Below are positions 45,046-55,004 of a stretch of 64,000 nt of DNA, piece by piece. This DNA is from Psychrobium sp. MM17-31. Its GTDB lineage: Bacteria > Pseudomonadota > Gammaproteobacteria > Enterobacterales > Psychrobiaceae. Under the pieces are notes generated by a model. It saw nothing but the letters and a program-made list of their open reading frames with translations. It had not been told where the DNA came from and did no database searches. The stretch covers positions 806,001 to 870,000 of the forward strand of contig NZ_JAKRGA010000003.1 of NCBI RefSeq assembly GCF_022347785.1, in the 5' to 3' direction. Every line of letters begins with the position of its first letter. Position 1 is the stretch's first letter. The position numbers and the translations under genes were made by a program.

Positions 45046-45468
45046 CTATTCTTTCGCAGCTTCTTTCCTTAGACTATCAATCAGTTGATTTTGAACCTCG
45101 ATATAAGAGTGAATCTGGCTAGTTCCGCCGCAATATCCGGTTGTCCAATCATCAGAATAGAGAAAAACAATGTGCTCTCGTCCGATACTAAAAGAATTTC
45201 CTGAGCACGAAGAACCATTAAGGTAAGCATTAAACACATTTGGCAGTGATCCCTTTATTACCTCACTATTCGATAATGTGACTTCTTGGTATTCTACGCC
45301 ACGTTCATCTGTAAATAATTGCAACTTAACTACTTTACCAATCACTATTTTATCAGATTGACTATACAGTTTCTTCGCATCAACATTTCGACTACAAGAG
45401 CAACCAAAAGCGTCAAAGCTAAATACCAAAAGAGACAATACTGCTACTGGCAAGAAAGATAACTTCAT
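45046..45468 (-). CDS. Secreted TIMP/netrin-like (NTR) domain protein
   Basis: The 140-residue exported protein has a signal peptide ending DAFG and a mature N-terminus of CSCSRN, the C-x-C start seen in tissue inhibitors of metalloproteinases. The SDKIVIGKVVKL...EVTLSNSEVIKGSLP pattern is typical of bacterial NTR-like proteins, and further Cys at SSCSG and GYCGG likely form disulfides. The role of bacterial members is unknown. AAGGAAAAAGG precedes the ATG. It lies between minE and rnd, downstream of rnd on the same strand. Confidence 0.75.
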   Translation of the reverse strand: MKLSFLPVAVLSLLVFSFDAFGCSCSRNVDAKKLYSQSDKIVIGKVVKLQLFTDERGVEYQEVTLSNSEVIKGSLPNVFNAYLNGSSCSGNSFSIGREHIVFLYSDDWTTGYCGGTSQIHSYIEVQNQLIDSLRKEAAKE

Positions 45469-45496
45469 CCTTTTTCCTTATACTTAATACCACTAA

Positions 45497-46612
45497 CTAA
45501 ATTAACTTTAGAAGTTCTAGCTCGACAAGCACCTTACGCCAACCTGTTCTTAACACAGGTTGATTACCAGATTTCTCACCTTCTGCCTTCCACACATCCG
45601 ATAGCACTTCGTGAATCAGCTTTTTAGACGCTAGCATCTCTGGCGGAATATTGTGTTGTTGGGCAATCTCACCGACTAAAGATTTAATTGCTTTAAACTT
45701 CTGTTTGTACTGTGGGTAATCAATTAAGCGTGTTAACGGACTTGGCGGCGTCGGGTTGTCTTTCCCCTTTTTAACTGCGTCTAAGATTTGCTTGTGATAG
45801 CGTTTAACCACCATCGGATGCAGCGCTTCGATAGTAAAGAGTTGATTCTTAGATTGCGGCATTAACTTAGCAATATTAAACAGCTCAGCGTCCTTAACCA
45901 CAAAACCCAACGCAAGGTTTTTCTCAACCGCTGTCGCAAAGCGCCATTCACACAGTTGCTGTAGCACACTCAGTTGCACGGTGTTTAATTGCCATGCGTT
46001 GCCAATATCGAGATACTTTTTCATCGGCGGACGAATCACTGTGCGATTAGCCAAGCGCATCGATTCCTCGACACAAATATCTAAACGATTAGAATCTTTA
46101 ACTCGCGCCATTAAGGGTTGATACAACTGATACAGATAAATAACATCATTCGCCGCATAACTAAGCTGGGCATCGCTTAGTGGACGCTTAAGCCAATTAG
46201 TACGCGACTCACCTTTATCTAGCTCAATATCGCAAAACTCTTGCACTAGTTTGGCATAGCCCAAACTCGAACCCAAACCAATAAGTGCCGCCGCTACCTG
46301 TGTATCAACAACAGGCTCTGGCACGCACTTACCATAGTGTTTAAATACCTCGTAATCTTCGCTACCAGCGTGTAGCACTTTAACTATCGCCTTGTTGGTT
46401 AGCAATGGCCAAAATGGCGATAGGTCTTCAACTGCGACAGGGTCTATCAACGCCAATCGCTCGCCGTCATAAACTTGAATCAACCCTAATGCCGCATGAA
46501 AGGTTCGCTCACGCACAAACTCAGTATCTATTGCTAATATTGTGGCTGATTGGTAATGGTTACATAAGTCTACTAACGCCGAATGCGTATCGATATATTG
46601 TGGAGTGATCAC
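45497..46612 (-). CDS. rnd: Ribonuclease D
   Basis: The 371-residue 3'-5' exonuclease matures tRNA 3' ends. DEDDy motifs are present: IDTEF in Exo I (DTEFVRERTFH), LHAGSEDYEVF in Exo II and the YAANDVIYLYQLY in Exo III with the Tyr. An HRDC domain follows (about 215-290). I chose the GTG at 46612, which has AAGGAAAC upstream and puts Exo I at the usual distance, over a TTG at 46657. Length is close to E. coli (375). Confidence 0.93.
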   Translation of the reverse strand: MITPQYIDTHSALVDLCNHYQSATILAIDTEFVRERTFHAALGLIQVYDGERLALIDPVAVEDLSPFWPLLTNKAIVKVLHAGSEDYEVFKHYGKCVPEPVVDTQVAAALIGLGSSLGYAKLVQEFCDIELDKGESRTNWLKRPLSDAQLSYAANDVIYLYQLYQPLMARVKDSNRLDICVEESMRLANRTVIRPPMKKYLDIGNAWQLNTVQLSVLQQLCEWRFATAVEKNLALGFVVKDAELFNIAKLMPQSKNQLFTIEALHPMVVKRYHKQILDAVKKGKDNPTPPSPLTRLIDYPQYKQKFKAIKSLVGEIAQQHNIPPEMLASKKLIHEVLSDVWKAEGEKSGNQPVLRTGWRKVLVELELLKLI

Positions 46613-46719
46613 GAAGTTTCCTTGAACTGTCTCGCCAACGAGCTTGCGATGGCGCAACGACTAAATAGTTGTCGCGTATTATAGCTAACTTGGCAGTGAA
46701 ATAGCTATCAACCAGTGAC

Positions 46720-48816
46720 TTACTCGATATTTAATCGGTAGATATTACCGACGGTGCGATCCTTCGACGTAAAATAGATAATTTGCTTATTGTGATTAAC
46801 ACTAATATTCGCGTTCTTCGACAAAGCACTCTTAGCTAGGGTCACCAGTGAGTTAGTGTTTTTAGTGGCTAAATCATATTGCTTTATCGCGTAATGAGAC
46901 GGCTTAGACTGTTGATAATAAACATGTTCACCGTCGAGGGACCACGCATAGCGACTATTTAACTCTGTGCGATTTAAAATTTCCGTCGCCGCTTCTTCAC
47001 CATACAGCGACTTTCTCCATAATCCTCGCCCACTGCGGCTGTAAATGAGCTCCCCCTGTGCTGACATTTCAGCTAAATAACCGCGATCAAAAGTAAGACG
47101 GGTTTGTTGATCGCGTTCAATATCCAATTCATAAATATCTGTATTGTTGCCTTGTGAAATAGCACTCAAGATTGATTGGTCGTCTAGGTGCCATCTTGGT
47201 CTGCCGTGATCGTCGAATTGAGATGGCACTTCTTTTATTTGGCCATTCGCCATTTCGTAAATATGGATGCTGTTATTTCCCAGCTCCGGTTCACTAAGGA
47301 CAAATACGATTTTATCTTGTTTGTGAGACCACTTGGGATATGACACTTTCTTTTTAAAGTCGGTTAATTGTTGATGATTTGTACCGTCTGAATTCATTGT
47401 CCAAAGTTCATAATGCCCCGAGGTATTTGATACATAAGCAATTTGATCGTTTGTAGAAGCGTAATCAGGGGTTTTATAACTAAACATGGAGCTAACAAGT
47501 GGCTCATTAAATGTCGGGAAAGGTTTGTCGAAAGCGATTTTTGAAATACCTTGAAACGCCACTCTACTTTCAAAATATAATGTTGCATCAGCATGAGAAA
47601 AAGCAGGAAAGCGGATACCTTCAATCGGTAATTTGACAGTTTCCAGTGTTTTAGTATTTACGATAAAGCCTTGTCTAACACCTGCCTGTCGCGTTGCGTA
47701 TACTAGTCGCTGTCCATCGGGGTGCCAATCTAAGCCACTAATATCTTGCACTCCATAGGTGAGTTGAGTTTGCTCATTAGTTCGCATATTTACTAAAAAT
47801 ACATCTTCACTAAGTAGACTTTGTCGCTTAGTTACTGCCAAATGGATACCATCTGGCGAAAACGCAATGTCTCTATCGCGATATTTACATTCTGAAAAAC
47901 AAGACCATCTAACAGGCACTGATGCTGGTTCGTTTAAATCAAGAAAATAAATACCACTATCACTAAATTCATTCTGTGGTCCCTGAAACGCTAACGTTGA
48001 ACCATCAGACGACACATCCATATAAACAAAGTCATTACCAGGAATGCAATCAGCAAGATATTTACTTAAACGAGTTGCAATATTAAAGCTAACGATGGCG
48101 CAATTATCGCTACCTTGTTTTTTAGAAAAGTAGATTGTTTTTCCATCTGGCGCCCATCGAATAATGCCTTCTCGCGCACTATCATCTGTCAGTATGATTT
48201 CATCATTTGCATCGAGATCTTTTAACACCAAGTAGGTATTTCGATTGCTTGCACGCTGTCGATAAACGAGCTGAGAGCCGTCAGGAGAAGGAGCAACATA
48301 GGATTCAGTGCCAGGAGCTCGTGTAACCAATTCTGGCGCATAAAATGTTTGTTTAGCAGAGTTTTTAAAGTAGTTAATGCCCGACATTCCTGCTAATACA
48401 GCAACTATTAACATTGCTGCCACCATCAATTTAACTCGGCTTAAGGTTGGTGCAGAAGATTTTACAATGCGCTCTGGGACAATCTCTTCAATGAATATCG
48501 GCGAATCAACCAACCGATAACCAATACCGCGAATGGTTTCCACGACTTGCGATGATTCGCCATTTGTCTTGAAGGTATTGCGAAGTTGCCAAATTGCATT
48601 AGTTAGCGCCTTTTCACCAACATACACATTGCCATTCCAAACTTCGTCGATTAATTCTTCTCGAGAAACAACTTTAGTGTGATTTGCCGCTAGGTGAGCC
48701 AATACATGAATCGATTTACCTTGTAACTTAACACTGTTTTGGTCGCTAAATTCGATAATGTATTGATTGGGAATCACTTTTACGTTGCCCAATTCAAATA
48801 CCTGATTGTATTTCAT
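46720..48816 (-). CDS. CadC/ToxR-like membrane-bound winged-helix regulator with TolB-like beta-propeller
   Basis: The 698-residue one-component sensor has an OmpR/PhoB-type winged helix (about 1-105: LIDEVWNGNVYVGEKALTN, VETIRGIGYRL), a membrane segment near 131-150 and a periplasmic beta-propeller of about 540 residues with WD40/PD40-type repeats (APDGKTIYFSK, SPDGIHLAV, HPDGQRLVYA, SHKQDKIVFV). The propeller probably senses a periplasmic ligand or protein. It diverges from the phosphatase at 49186 and lies near a TonB receptor, which are plausible targets. GAGGAATAAG lies upstream of both a GTG and the chosen ATG. Confidence 0.9.
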   Translation of the reverse strand: MKYNQVFELGNVKVIPNQYIIEFSDQNSVKLQGKSIHVLAHLAANHTKVVSREELIDEVWNGNVYVGEKALTNAIWQLRNTFKTNGESSQVVETIRGIGYRLVDSPIFIEEIVPERIVKSSAPTLSRVKLMVAAMLIVAVLAGMSGINYFKNSAKQTFYAPELVTRAPGTESYVAPSPDGSQLVYRQRASNRNTYLVLKDLDANDEIILTDDSAREGIIRWAPDGKTIYFSKKQGSDNCAIVSFNIATRLSKYLADCIPGNDFVYMDVSSDGSTLAFQGPQNEFSDSGIYFLDLNEPASVPVRWSCFSECKYRDRDIAFSPDGIHLAVTKRQSLLSEDVFLVNMRTNEQTQLTYGVQDISGLDWHPDGQRLVYATRQAGVRQGFIVNTKTLETVKLPIEGIRFPAFSHADATLYFESRVAFQGISKIAFDKPFPTFNEPLVSSMFSYKTPDYASTNDQIAYVSNTSGHYELWTMNSDGTNHQQLTDFKKKVSYPKWSHKQDKIVFVLSEPELGNNSIHIYEMANGQIKEVPSQFDDHGRPRWHLDDQSILSAISQGNNTDIYELDIERDQQTRLTFDRGYLAEMSAQGELIYSRSGRGLWRKSLYGEEAATEILNRTELNSRYAWSLDGEHVYYQQSKPSHYAIKQYDLATKNTNSLVTLAKSALSKNANISVNHNKQIIYFTSKDRTVGNIYRLNIE

Positions 48817-49185
48817 CACTACTTATTCCTCGAAATTAACCGACTCACTATTGATTCATTGACGAGTAAACTGCTTATTTAAACGACTAATTATATGCCC
48901 TAACATTAGGCAACAACTGTATACCTGTGACAAGGAAACAATTCAAGAATTTACACCTGCAAACGCCATCTGTTTTTATCTCGAATTATCGATTCTATCT
49001 CTATCAATTTTTAAATGGCTGTTTATAAAGGGTTAAATAAGGCTTCAACTTTCAATCTCTATCGCTCTTCTTTTGCCCACAAAATAAAATAGATACACAA
49101 CTGACACCAAGAGGATACACCTTGAACGCAAAGCTCCTATGATGTTTTCACTAAAATTATTATCAATTACCTTGGAATATACGTT
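48817..49185. other. Divergent region between the CadC-like gene and the phosphatase
   Basis: About 370 bp without a supported gene. It should hold both promoters. I see only AT-rich sequence and a weak imperfect palindrome near 48897-48912 (GCCCTAACATTAGGC). Confidence 0.35.
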
Positions 49186-50337
49186 ATGACAACCTCACTA
49201 CTCTCCCGTTTACAGCCCTCTTGCCTGCTCAGCAGACATTGGTTTAGTCGACTGCTTTTTATCACATCAATTTCAACAATACTGGTTTTTACCCAACTCG
49301 CTCATAGCGGTCAACGACAACATAGTGCGTTTGATGGTCCTTATATTTCTTTTGCCAAAGATCTCACTCAGACGCAGTGGATTTGCAATGGCAAACCATT
49401 TAAACACGTTGAGAATCAAATCGCCTTTCCCATCGAGTTTGACGAATGTAGACAGTCATTAAAACTATTTAACAATTTAGCGACAGCCCCTAAAGCAGTA
49501 GAGTTTTCAGGAGACTATAAGATTGCGGCACTAAGTGATGTTCACGGTCAATTCGATGTGTTTAAACAAGTACTACTCAACGGTAAAATTATCGACAAAG
49601 ATGGAAATTGGCGCTTTGGCAATGGGCATTTGGTTATCACAGGCGACATTCTCGATCGCGGTGATAAAGTCAATGAAGCTCTGTGGTTTGTTTATCAACT
49701 TGAACATCAAGCGCGACTCGCTGGCGGTGATGTACATTTCTTACTCGGTAATCACGAAGTTATGGTTCTCAACGGAAAATTAAAATACGTTAACGAGAAA
49801 TACTTCCAAACCGCAAGACTACTCGATACCAATGTGCGCGCACTCTATGGACGAAATACCCTATTGGGTCTATGGATGCGCAGCAAGCCTGCAGTCATCA
49901 AGATCAATGGTAACTTATTCATGCATGGTGGCATCTCCCCTATGATGAGTAAAGCTAAGCTGCCACTAACTAAAATCAATGACATCTTTAGAGAGAACTT
50001 AGTCATTGGTGAAATTAAACGAAAACGCAATCGACAAGCGAAGCTCATTCACGGTAAAAACGGCGTGTTATGGTATCGCGGTTATTTCAAATCAAGTGGC
50101 GCAACGATGAAGGATATTGACGAAATCCTTGCGCAATATAACGCAAATCGCATCATTGTCGGCCACACCTCGCAAGATCTCATTTTATCCAAGTTCGATA
50201 ACAAAGTTATCGCGATTGATTCAAGCATCAAGCGCGGCAAGCAAGGAGAAATCTTATTAATTGACGATGGCGTTTACAGCCGTATTTCTTTTGATGGCCA
50301 CCGTCATACACTTTTTAATACACGCCAAGCTCACTAG
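49186..50337 (+). CDS. Shewanella-like (SLP) metallophosphoesterase, exported
   Basis: The 383-residue protein has an N-terminal hydrophobic signal/anchor (about 22-42) and a PPP-type phosphatase core: DVHGQFD, GDILDRGD, LLGNHEV, MHGGISP and VGHTSQD supply the metal-binding and catalytic residues. This pattern matches the bacterial group that includes Shewanella-like protein phosphatases, known to remove phosphate from Ser/Thr/Tyr or act on nucleotides. It would act in the periplasm. TTGGAA precedes the ATG. It diverges from a CadC-like regulator and precedes a TonB receptor by 306 bp. Confidence 0.88.
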   Translation: MTTSLLSRLQPSCLLSRHWFSRLLFITSISTILVFTQLAHSGQRQHSAFDGPYISFAKDLTQTQWICNGKPFKHVENQIAFPIEFDECRQSLKLFNNLATAPKAVEFSGDYKIAALSDVHGQFDVFKQVLLNGKIIDKDGNWRFGNGHLVITGDILDRGDKVNEALWFVYQLEHQARLAGGDVHFLLGNHEVMVLNGKLKYVNEKYFQTARLLDTNVRALYGRNTLLGLWMRSKPAVIKINGNLFMHGGISPMMSKAKLPLTKINDIFRENLVIGEIKRKRNRQAKLIHGKNGVLWYRGYFKSSGATMKDIDEILAQYNANRIIVGHTSQDLILSKFDNKVIAIDSSIKRGKQGEILLIDDGVYSRISFDGHRHTLFNTRQAH

Positions 50338-50643
50338 TGATGTTGCCATGCCGCACAATCATATTTTTGGCAACAACACAAAGATGTTTAAACGGTATGG
50401 CGACGTTCATCACATTATCAATCATTCGATAAATTACTTAATAAACAACAACCTAAATTAAATAGATATTAAAAAGACATCAAATCGACGGATAATGGAG
50501 TTAGGTGTCATAGTTCCCTCTCAACTTGTTTTATATAAAGAAGACGCAGTATTCACAGCATTGAGAGTTTGATTGGGTTTCAATAAAATCAACAACGCCC
50601 AACCACAATTTTCTTTGTTTTGTAAAAACAAGAGGAAAATTTA
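50338..50643. other. Gap between phosphatase and TonB receptor
   Basis: About 306 bp with no supported gene. A 7-bp inverted repeat (TGTTGCC 50341-50347 with 50369-50375) follows the phosphatase stop but lacks a T-tail. The rest is AT-rich and presumably holds the receptor promoter. Confidence 0.4.
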
Positions 50644-53600
50644 ATGAGAAAAACAACAATAGCAATTGCGATAAGTGCCGCCACAATGTCGCTATCGTCA
50701 TTCGACGCGCTTGCCAATGATTCAGTCGAAAAAACTGACGCAAAAAACAAAAATATAGAGCGTCAGCAGCAAGTTAATAAAACATCGGCAGCCAAGAAGG
50801 CTAAAACTAAAGACATTGAAAAAATTAGCGTCACGGGCTCTCGTATTCAATTAAGCGACGCATTTTCATCTTCAACCCCGATGATGGCACTTGATAGCGA
50901 AGCAATTTCAACGTCGGGCATAGGATCACTATCAGATGTGCTTATCGATGAAATACCAGCATTGGCAGAAGGGGTTTCAAATTTAAATTCTGGCTCTAGC
51001 GTGCAAAATTCTGGTCTATCAACAATTGATCTACGCCGCTTAGGTACCGACCGCACCCTCACCTTAATTGACGGCCGACGAGCGGTATCCAATAGCTATA
51101 GTGGCAACTACATCAGTACCAGTACTATTCCATCGGGTATGGTAGAGCGCACTGAAATTATTAGTGGCGGTGCATCTGCAGTGTATGGCTCTGACGCTAT
51201 CGCTGGTGTGGTCAACATCATTACTCGTCAAGATAAAGAAGGGTTAGAGTTTAAAGTTCGCGGCGGAACCACAACCGAAGGTGGCGGTGATGAGCTATCG
51301 CTAAGCCTTAACTACGGCACTGACTTTGCTGACAGCCGCGGCTATCTCTACATAGCAACCGACTATGAGCGTGAGTATGGCATTAAGTGGCAAGACCGAA
51401 AACGCGCGCAAATCGAAGCAGATTACGATTACAACTACAGTCTCATGTGTAATGAAATGGCAACTGTTACTGGCGACCAGTGTATGCGAGATATCACTCA
51501 AGCGGACTGGCGTTCGCGTAGTGATGGCATTCGCGGCGGCGTGTTCGAAGAAGAATCAGGCGGTGTCGGCGGTTATTGGTATGACGAGAATGGCCTACGC
51601 GATGACTGGCGTGAAGAAGAGCACGGCGTCAACACCGCCCAATACAATATGCTAAAAACGCCAGATGAAGCTTTAGTTTCAGCATTAAAGCTTACTTACG
51701 ATGTCAATGACGATGTTGAATTTACCTTTCAAGTACAATACAGTGGCAACAATGCTGATAACGTTAAAAGCCCTGAAGATGAATACGAACGTGCAAGCGC
51801 GCTTTATCTAGATCCCGAAACTGGTGAAGTAAGTCAAGTGCGACCAGGGTATATCGATCCCGACAATCCGTTTGCGCCAGCAGAAATCGCAGAAAATGCA
51901 GGAAGCCGCATTTCGTGGGATCGCCGCTTCTACGAAGTTGGCCCAGTGACAACATCAAACAAACGTACCACCATTCGTTCGTGGACTGGCCTAAACGGCA
52001 CTATGTTTGACGGTGAATGGGATTGGGATGTATCGCTGGGTTACGGACAGTTTAAGCAACGCCAAACTCGTCTAAATGAACTCAATACCATTCGTGTTGC
52101 ACAAGCGTTAGATGCACAATATGCAGAAGACGGCGTTACCATTCAATGTGCTGACGAATCGGCGCGCGAACAAGGCTGTCTCCCCCTCAATATTTTTGGT
52201 GTTAACTCAATTACGCCTGATGCTGCTGATTGGATCCGCGCCAACCCTAAAATTTCTACGGATATTGAGCAGATAAACTTCGTTGGCTTTATCACCGGTG
52301 ACTTATTCACACTGCCAGCAGGAAACGTATCTAGTGCATTTGGCTATGAATATCGCAAAGATACTCAGACCCTTAAAACCAATAAAGAGCAGCAGTTCGG
52401 CGGCGTTACTTTTAACGTTGTCCCCTCATTTAAAGGCAGCATCGAAGTTAACGAAGTCTTTGGTGAGGTTCATGTTCCCCTCTTAAGAAATGAAGCGCTA
52501 GCTAAATCACTTGATATCGACGCTTCACTACGTCTTGCAGATTATGATATCGATGCCATAGATCTAATGTCTAGCTATCGCTTCGGATTCTCATGGCAAC
52601 CGATTGACGGCTATGTCATTCGTGCGAATTACGCCCGAGCACAACGCGCGCCAAATATTACTGAGCTAATGTCGCCACCGCGCGGAGATTTTGATAGCTA
52701 TGACGATATTTGTGATGAAGTGACGGCAACTTCTACTGCAGATGGTCATGATAATTGTCGATTAGAGCCAAGCATTGCCGCATTGATCGCCGATGATCCA
52801 GATTTTGAGTTTGAAGATGACAATAATGGTTACTCGCCAAACGCTGGTAACAGTAATTTAAAAGAAGAAACGGCTGATACATATACCTTTGGCATAGTAA
52901 TGTCGCCAGAGTTTATCGATAATTTTAAACTAGCGGTTGATTATTACGATATTAAAATCGATGACGCTATTGCTGAAATTGGTAATGAAGAGAACATTCG
53001 TCAGTGTTACAACTCAACTTTGAGCATCGACAACAACCAATTTTGTGACTCAATCACCCGAGACGACGACGGTCAGATCACTGAAATCCTTCAACGACAA
53101 TTCAACCTCGCAGAAGTGGCCACCCGCGGTGTCGATGTCGTGGCGCAGTATCGCTATAGAACAGATAATTACGGGCGCTTCAAATTTAGTCTATCTTACA
53201 ATCACGTAATTGAGCACTTTGAAAAGTACCAAGGTAACGACGGCATTGAAAAGCTTCGTTTTGATGGTGAATTAGATAGCGGTATTTTCAAAGACAAAGC
53301 AGCAGCCTCAATTTCATGGAAGAAAGATGATTGGAGCATTCGTTGGAGCACTAGTTGGCGTGGAAAAATGGTCGACAGCTTTGAACGGGAAAAAGAATGG
53401 TTTGAGGCAAGAGATGAAAATCAAGCGCTTATCGACGCTGGTGACGAAGATGCTGTACTTGATCCTGAAACGCCCAAATACCTCTATTTTGGCTCTTACA
53501 TCAAACATAACTTATCAGTTTCAAAGAGCATTGATGTAGGCGATACCGATATAAAAATCACTGGTGGTATTCGTAACTTATTTGATAATACGGGACCATT

Positions 53601-53709
53601 CATTCCGAGTGTCGGCGATGTCGTTTCTTCATCAAAAGGCAATACGAGCAGTAAATATGGCGGTAACGTTGGTCGTTACGCCTATCTTGGTGCAACATTT
53701 AAGTTCTAA
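50644..53709 (+). CDS. TonB-dependent outer-membrane receptor of the second accessory block
   Basis: The 1021-residue protein has a signal peptide ending DALAND, a Lys-rich linker, the KISVTGSRIQ segment that opens the plug, LRRLGTDRTLTLIDGRR, GGASAVYGSDAIAGVVNIIT, and a barrel ending in ATFKF. It belongs to the large receptor type of marine bacteria. GAGGAAAA precedes the ATG. It is convergent with an isoaspartyl peptidase, with a shared terminator, and follows the SLP phosphatase. The transported compound is unknown; the peptidase hints at an isoaspartyl peptide. Confidence 0.95.
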   Translation: MRKTTIAIAISAATMSLSSFDALANDSVEKTDAKNKNIERQQQVNKTSAAKKAKTKDIEKISVTGSRIQLSDAFSSSTPMMALDSEAISTSGIGSLSDVLIDEIPALAEGVSNLNSGSSVQNSGLSTIDLRRLGTDRTLTLIDGRRAVSNSYSGNYISTSTIPSGMVERTEIISGGASAVYGSDAIAGVVNIITRQDKEGLEFKVRGGTTTEGGGDELSLSLNYGTDFADSRGYLYIATDYEREYGIKWQDRKRAQIEADYDYNYSLMCNEMATVTGDQCMRDITQADWRSRSDGIRGGVFEEESGGVGGYWYDENGLRDDWREEEHGVNTAQYNMLKTPDEALVSALKLTYDVNDDVEFTFQVQYSGNNADNVKSPEDEYERASALYLDPETGEVSQVRPGYIDPDNPFAPAEIAENAGSRISWDRRFYEVGPVTTSNKRTTIRSWTGLNGTMFDGEWDWDVSLGYGQFKQRQTRLNELNTIRVAQALDAQYAEDGVTIQCADESAREQGCLPLNIFGVNSITPDAADWIRANPKISTDIEQINFVGFITGDLFTLPAGNVSSAFGYEYRKDTQTLKTNKEQQFGGVTFNVVPSFKGSIEVNEVFGEVHVPLLRNEALAKSLDIDASLRLADYDIDAIDLMSSYRFGFSWQPIDGYVIRANYARAQRAPNITELMSPPRGDFDSYDDICDEVTATSTADGHDNCRLEPSIAALIADDPDFEFEDDNNGYSPNAGNSNLKEETADTYTFGIVMSPEFIDNFKLAVDYYDIKIDDAIAEIGNEENIRQCYNSTLSIDNNQFCDSITRDDDGQITEILQRQFNLAEVATRGVDVVAQYRYRTDNYGRFKFSLSYNHVIEHFEKYQGNDGIEKLRFDGELDSGIFKDKAAASISWKKDDWSIRWSTSWRGKMVDSFEREKEWFEARDENQALIDAGDEDAVLDPETPKYLYFGSYIKHNLSVSKSIDVGDTDIKITGGIRNLFDNTGPFIPSVGDVVSSSKGNTSSKYGGNVGRYAYLGATFKF

Positions 53710-53730
53710 TTAAACAACTATCAACATAGT

Positions 53731-53766
53731 AAAAAGCCTCGATAACACTGTTATCGAGGCTTTTTT
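53731..53766. terminator. Bidirectional terminator between TonB receptor and isoaspartyl peptidase
   Basis: A 15-16-bp perfect stem (53731-53746 with 53750-53765), A-rich on the left and T-rich on the right, serves both convergent genes. Confidence 0.9.
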
Positions 53767-53785
53767 AAATGGAACTTATTACTCG

Positions 53786-54838
53786 TCACTTGTCTGATTT
53801 AAAAATTGCGATAAACCTACCCTTGTTAGCAGTTTGATAGCCGCGATACATCCCCGAGGTGTTATACGGCATCGCGATATTTCCCACACTATCCATGCTA
53901 ATGACGCCACCACTGCCTCCATTTTTATCCAATACGTTGAAGATAACATGCTGTGCAGCCTGCTCTAGTGGCTCTTGCAAGTAAGTAAATCGTTTACAGA
54001 TATCCGTTGTGACTTGATAGCGAATAAAATATTCTCCGTGACCAGTAGCAGAAACCGCGCATTGTTTGTCGGCGTAGGTGCCAGCACCGATGATTGGTGA
54101 ATCGCCAATTCTGCCAAAACGTTTAGCAGTCATTCCTCCAGTTGACGTACCCGCTGCTAAATTCCCATTTTTATCCAGCGCTACAGCGCCAACGGTGCCC
54201 ATTTTAAAGGCATCTTCAAGCGCTCTATGATTGGCCTGATATTGTGAGATAGTTTTTGACTTGGCCAACTTCTCTTTCACCCGCTTTAACGCTTCAAATC
54301 GTGATTTGGTATCAAAATAGTCATTATCCACTAGTGCAATGCCCTGCTGTTGAGCAAAGTCTTGCGCACCTTCGCCCGACAACATCACATGAACAGAGTT
54401 GTTTTTTATTTGTTGAGCCAGCTCGATAGGGTTTTTCACAGTTTTCACGCCACTAACGGCCCCCGCTTGACGGTCGTGCCCAGTGGCAAGCGACGCATCT
54501 AGTTCGTGGACTTCATCAAATGTATAGACAGCTCCTTTCCCCGCATTAAACAGTGGCGAATCTTCTAACACCCTAACCGCTGCGACAACTGCATCTTCAC
54601 TGGTACCGCCGCTCTCAAGAATTGCGTAACCAGATGTTAGTGCATGCGAGAGTGTTTTTTCGATCATTTGACGCTTAATCGGTGTGATTTTTTCTGGCGA
54701 AATTGTTCCTGCACCGCCATGGATAACAAGACCAAATTCTGGATTATTCATTGGAAAAGGCGTAGCAGCTAAATTTCCACAAGCAAAACTTCCATAAGCC
54801 GTTAATGCGATTGCTAAAGGTACTTTTTTTATTTTCAC
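53786..54838 (-). CDS. Isoaspartyl peptidase / L-asparaginase (Ntn-hydrolase), exported
   Basis: The 350-residue protein has a signal peptide (KIKKVPLAIALTAYGSFACG), the HGGAGTI motif near the mature N-terminus and the autocleavage/nucleophile site FKMGTVGAVALD, where the Thr after Gly becomes the N-terminal nucleophile. TSTGGMTAKRFGRIGDSPIIGAGTYA (in parts) is the classic family signature. Such enzymes hydrolyse beta-aspartyl dipeptides and asparagine; those with a signal peptide act in the periplasm. I chose the GTG at 54838 because it starts directly at the basic part of the signal peptide; another GTG at 54850 is possible. It is convergent with the TonB receptor. Confidence 0.9.
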   Translation of the reverse strand: MKIKKVPLAIALTAYGSFACGNLAATPFPMNNPEFGLVIHGGAGTISPEKITPIKRQMIEKTLSHALTSGYAILESGGTSEDAVVAAVRVLEDSPLFNAGKGAVYTFDEVHELDASLATGHDRQAGAVSGVKTVKNPIELAQQIKNNSVHVMLSGEGAQDFAQQQGIALVDNDYFDTKSRFEALKRVKEKLAKSKTISQYQANHRALEDAFKMGTVGAVALDKNGNLAAGTSTGGMTAKRFGRIGDSPIIGAGTYADKQCAVSATGHGEYFIRYQVTTDICKRFTYLQEPLEQAAQHVIFNVLDKNGGSGGVISMDSVGNIAMPYNTSGMYRGYQTANKGRFIAIFKSDK

Positions 54839-54928
54839 TTCTGAGCTCACTTTAAAAAGTTAAAACTCAGTTATAAATGATTCAAAAAATTAGAAACTCT
54901 ATTGCGAATCTATTTTATCTCCAGATAC

Positions 54929-54959
54929 AAAAAAACCGCTAGTCATTAACTAACGGTTT
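54929..54959 (-). terminator. fadD terminator
   Basis: On the minus strand the stem 54933-54943 with 54949-54959 (one G-U pair) is followed by a run of Us. Confidence 0.75.
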
Positions 54960-55004
54960 ATTCAAACTGTAGTTTTGGCAATTAATGCAGCCAAATTCCA
55001 GCAA

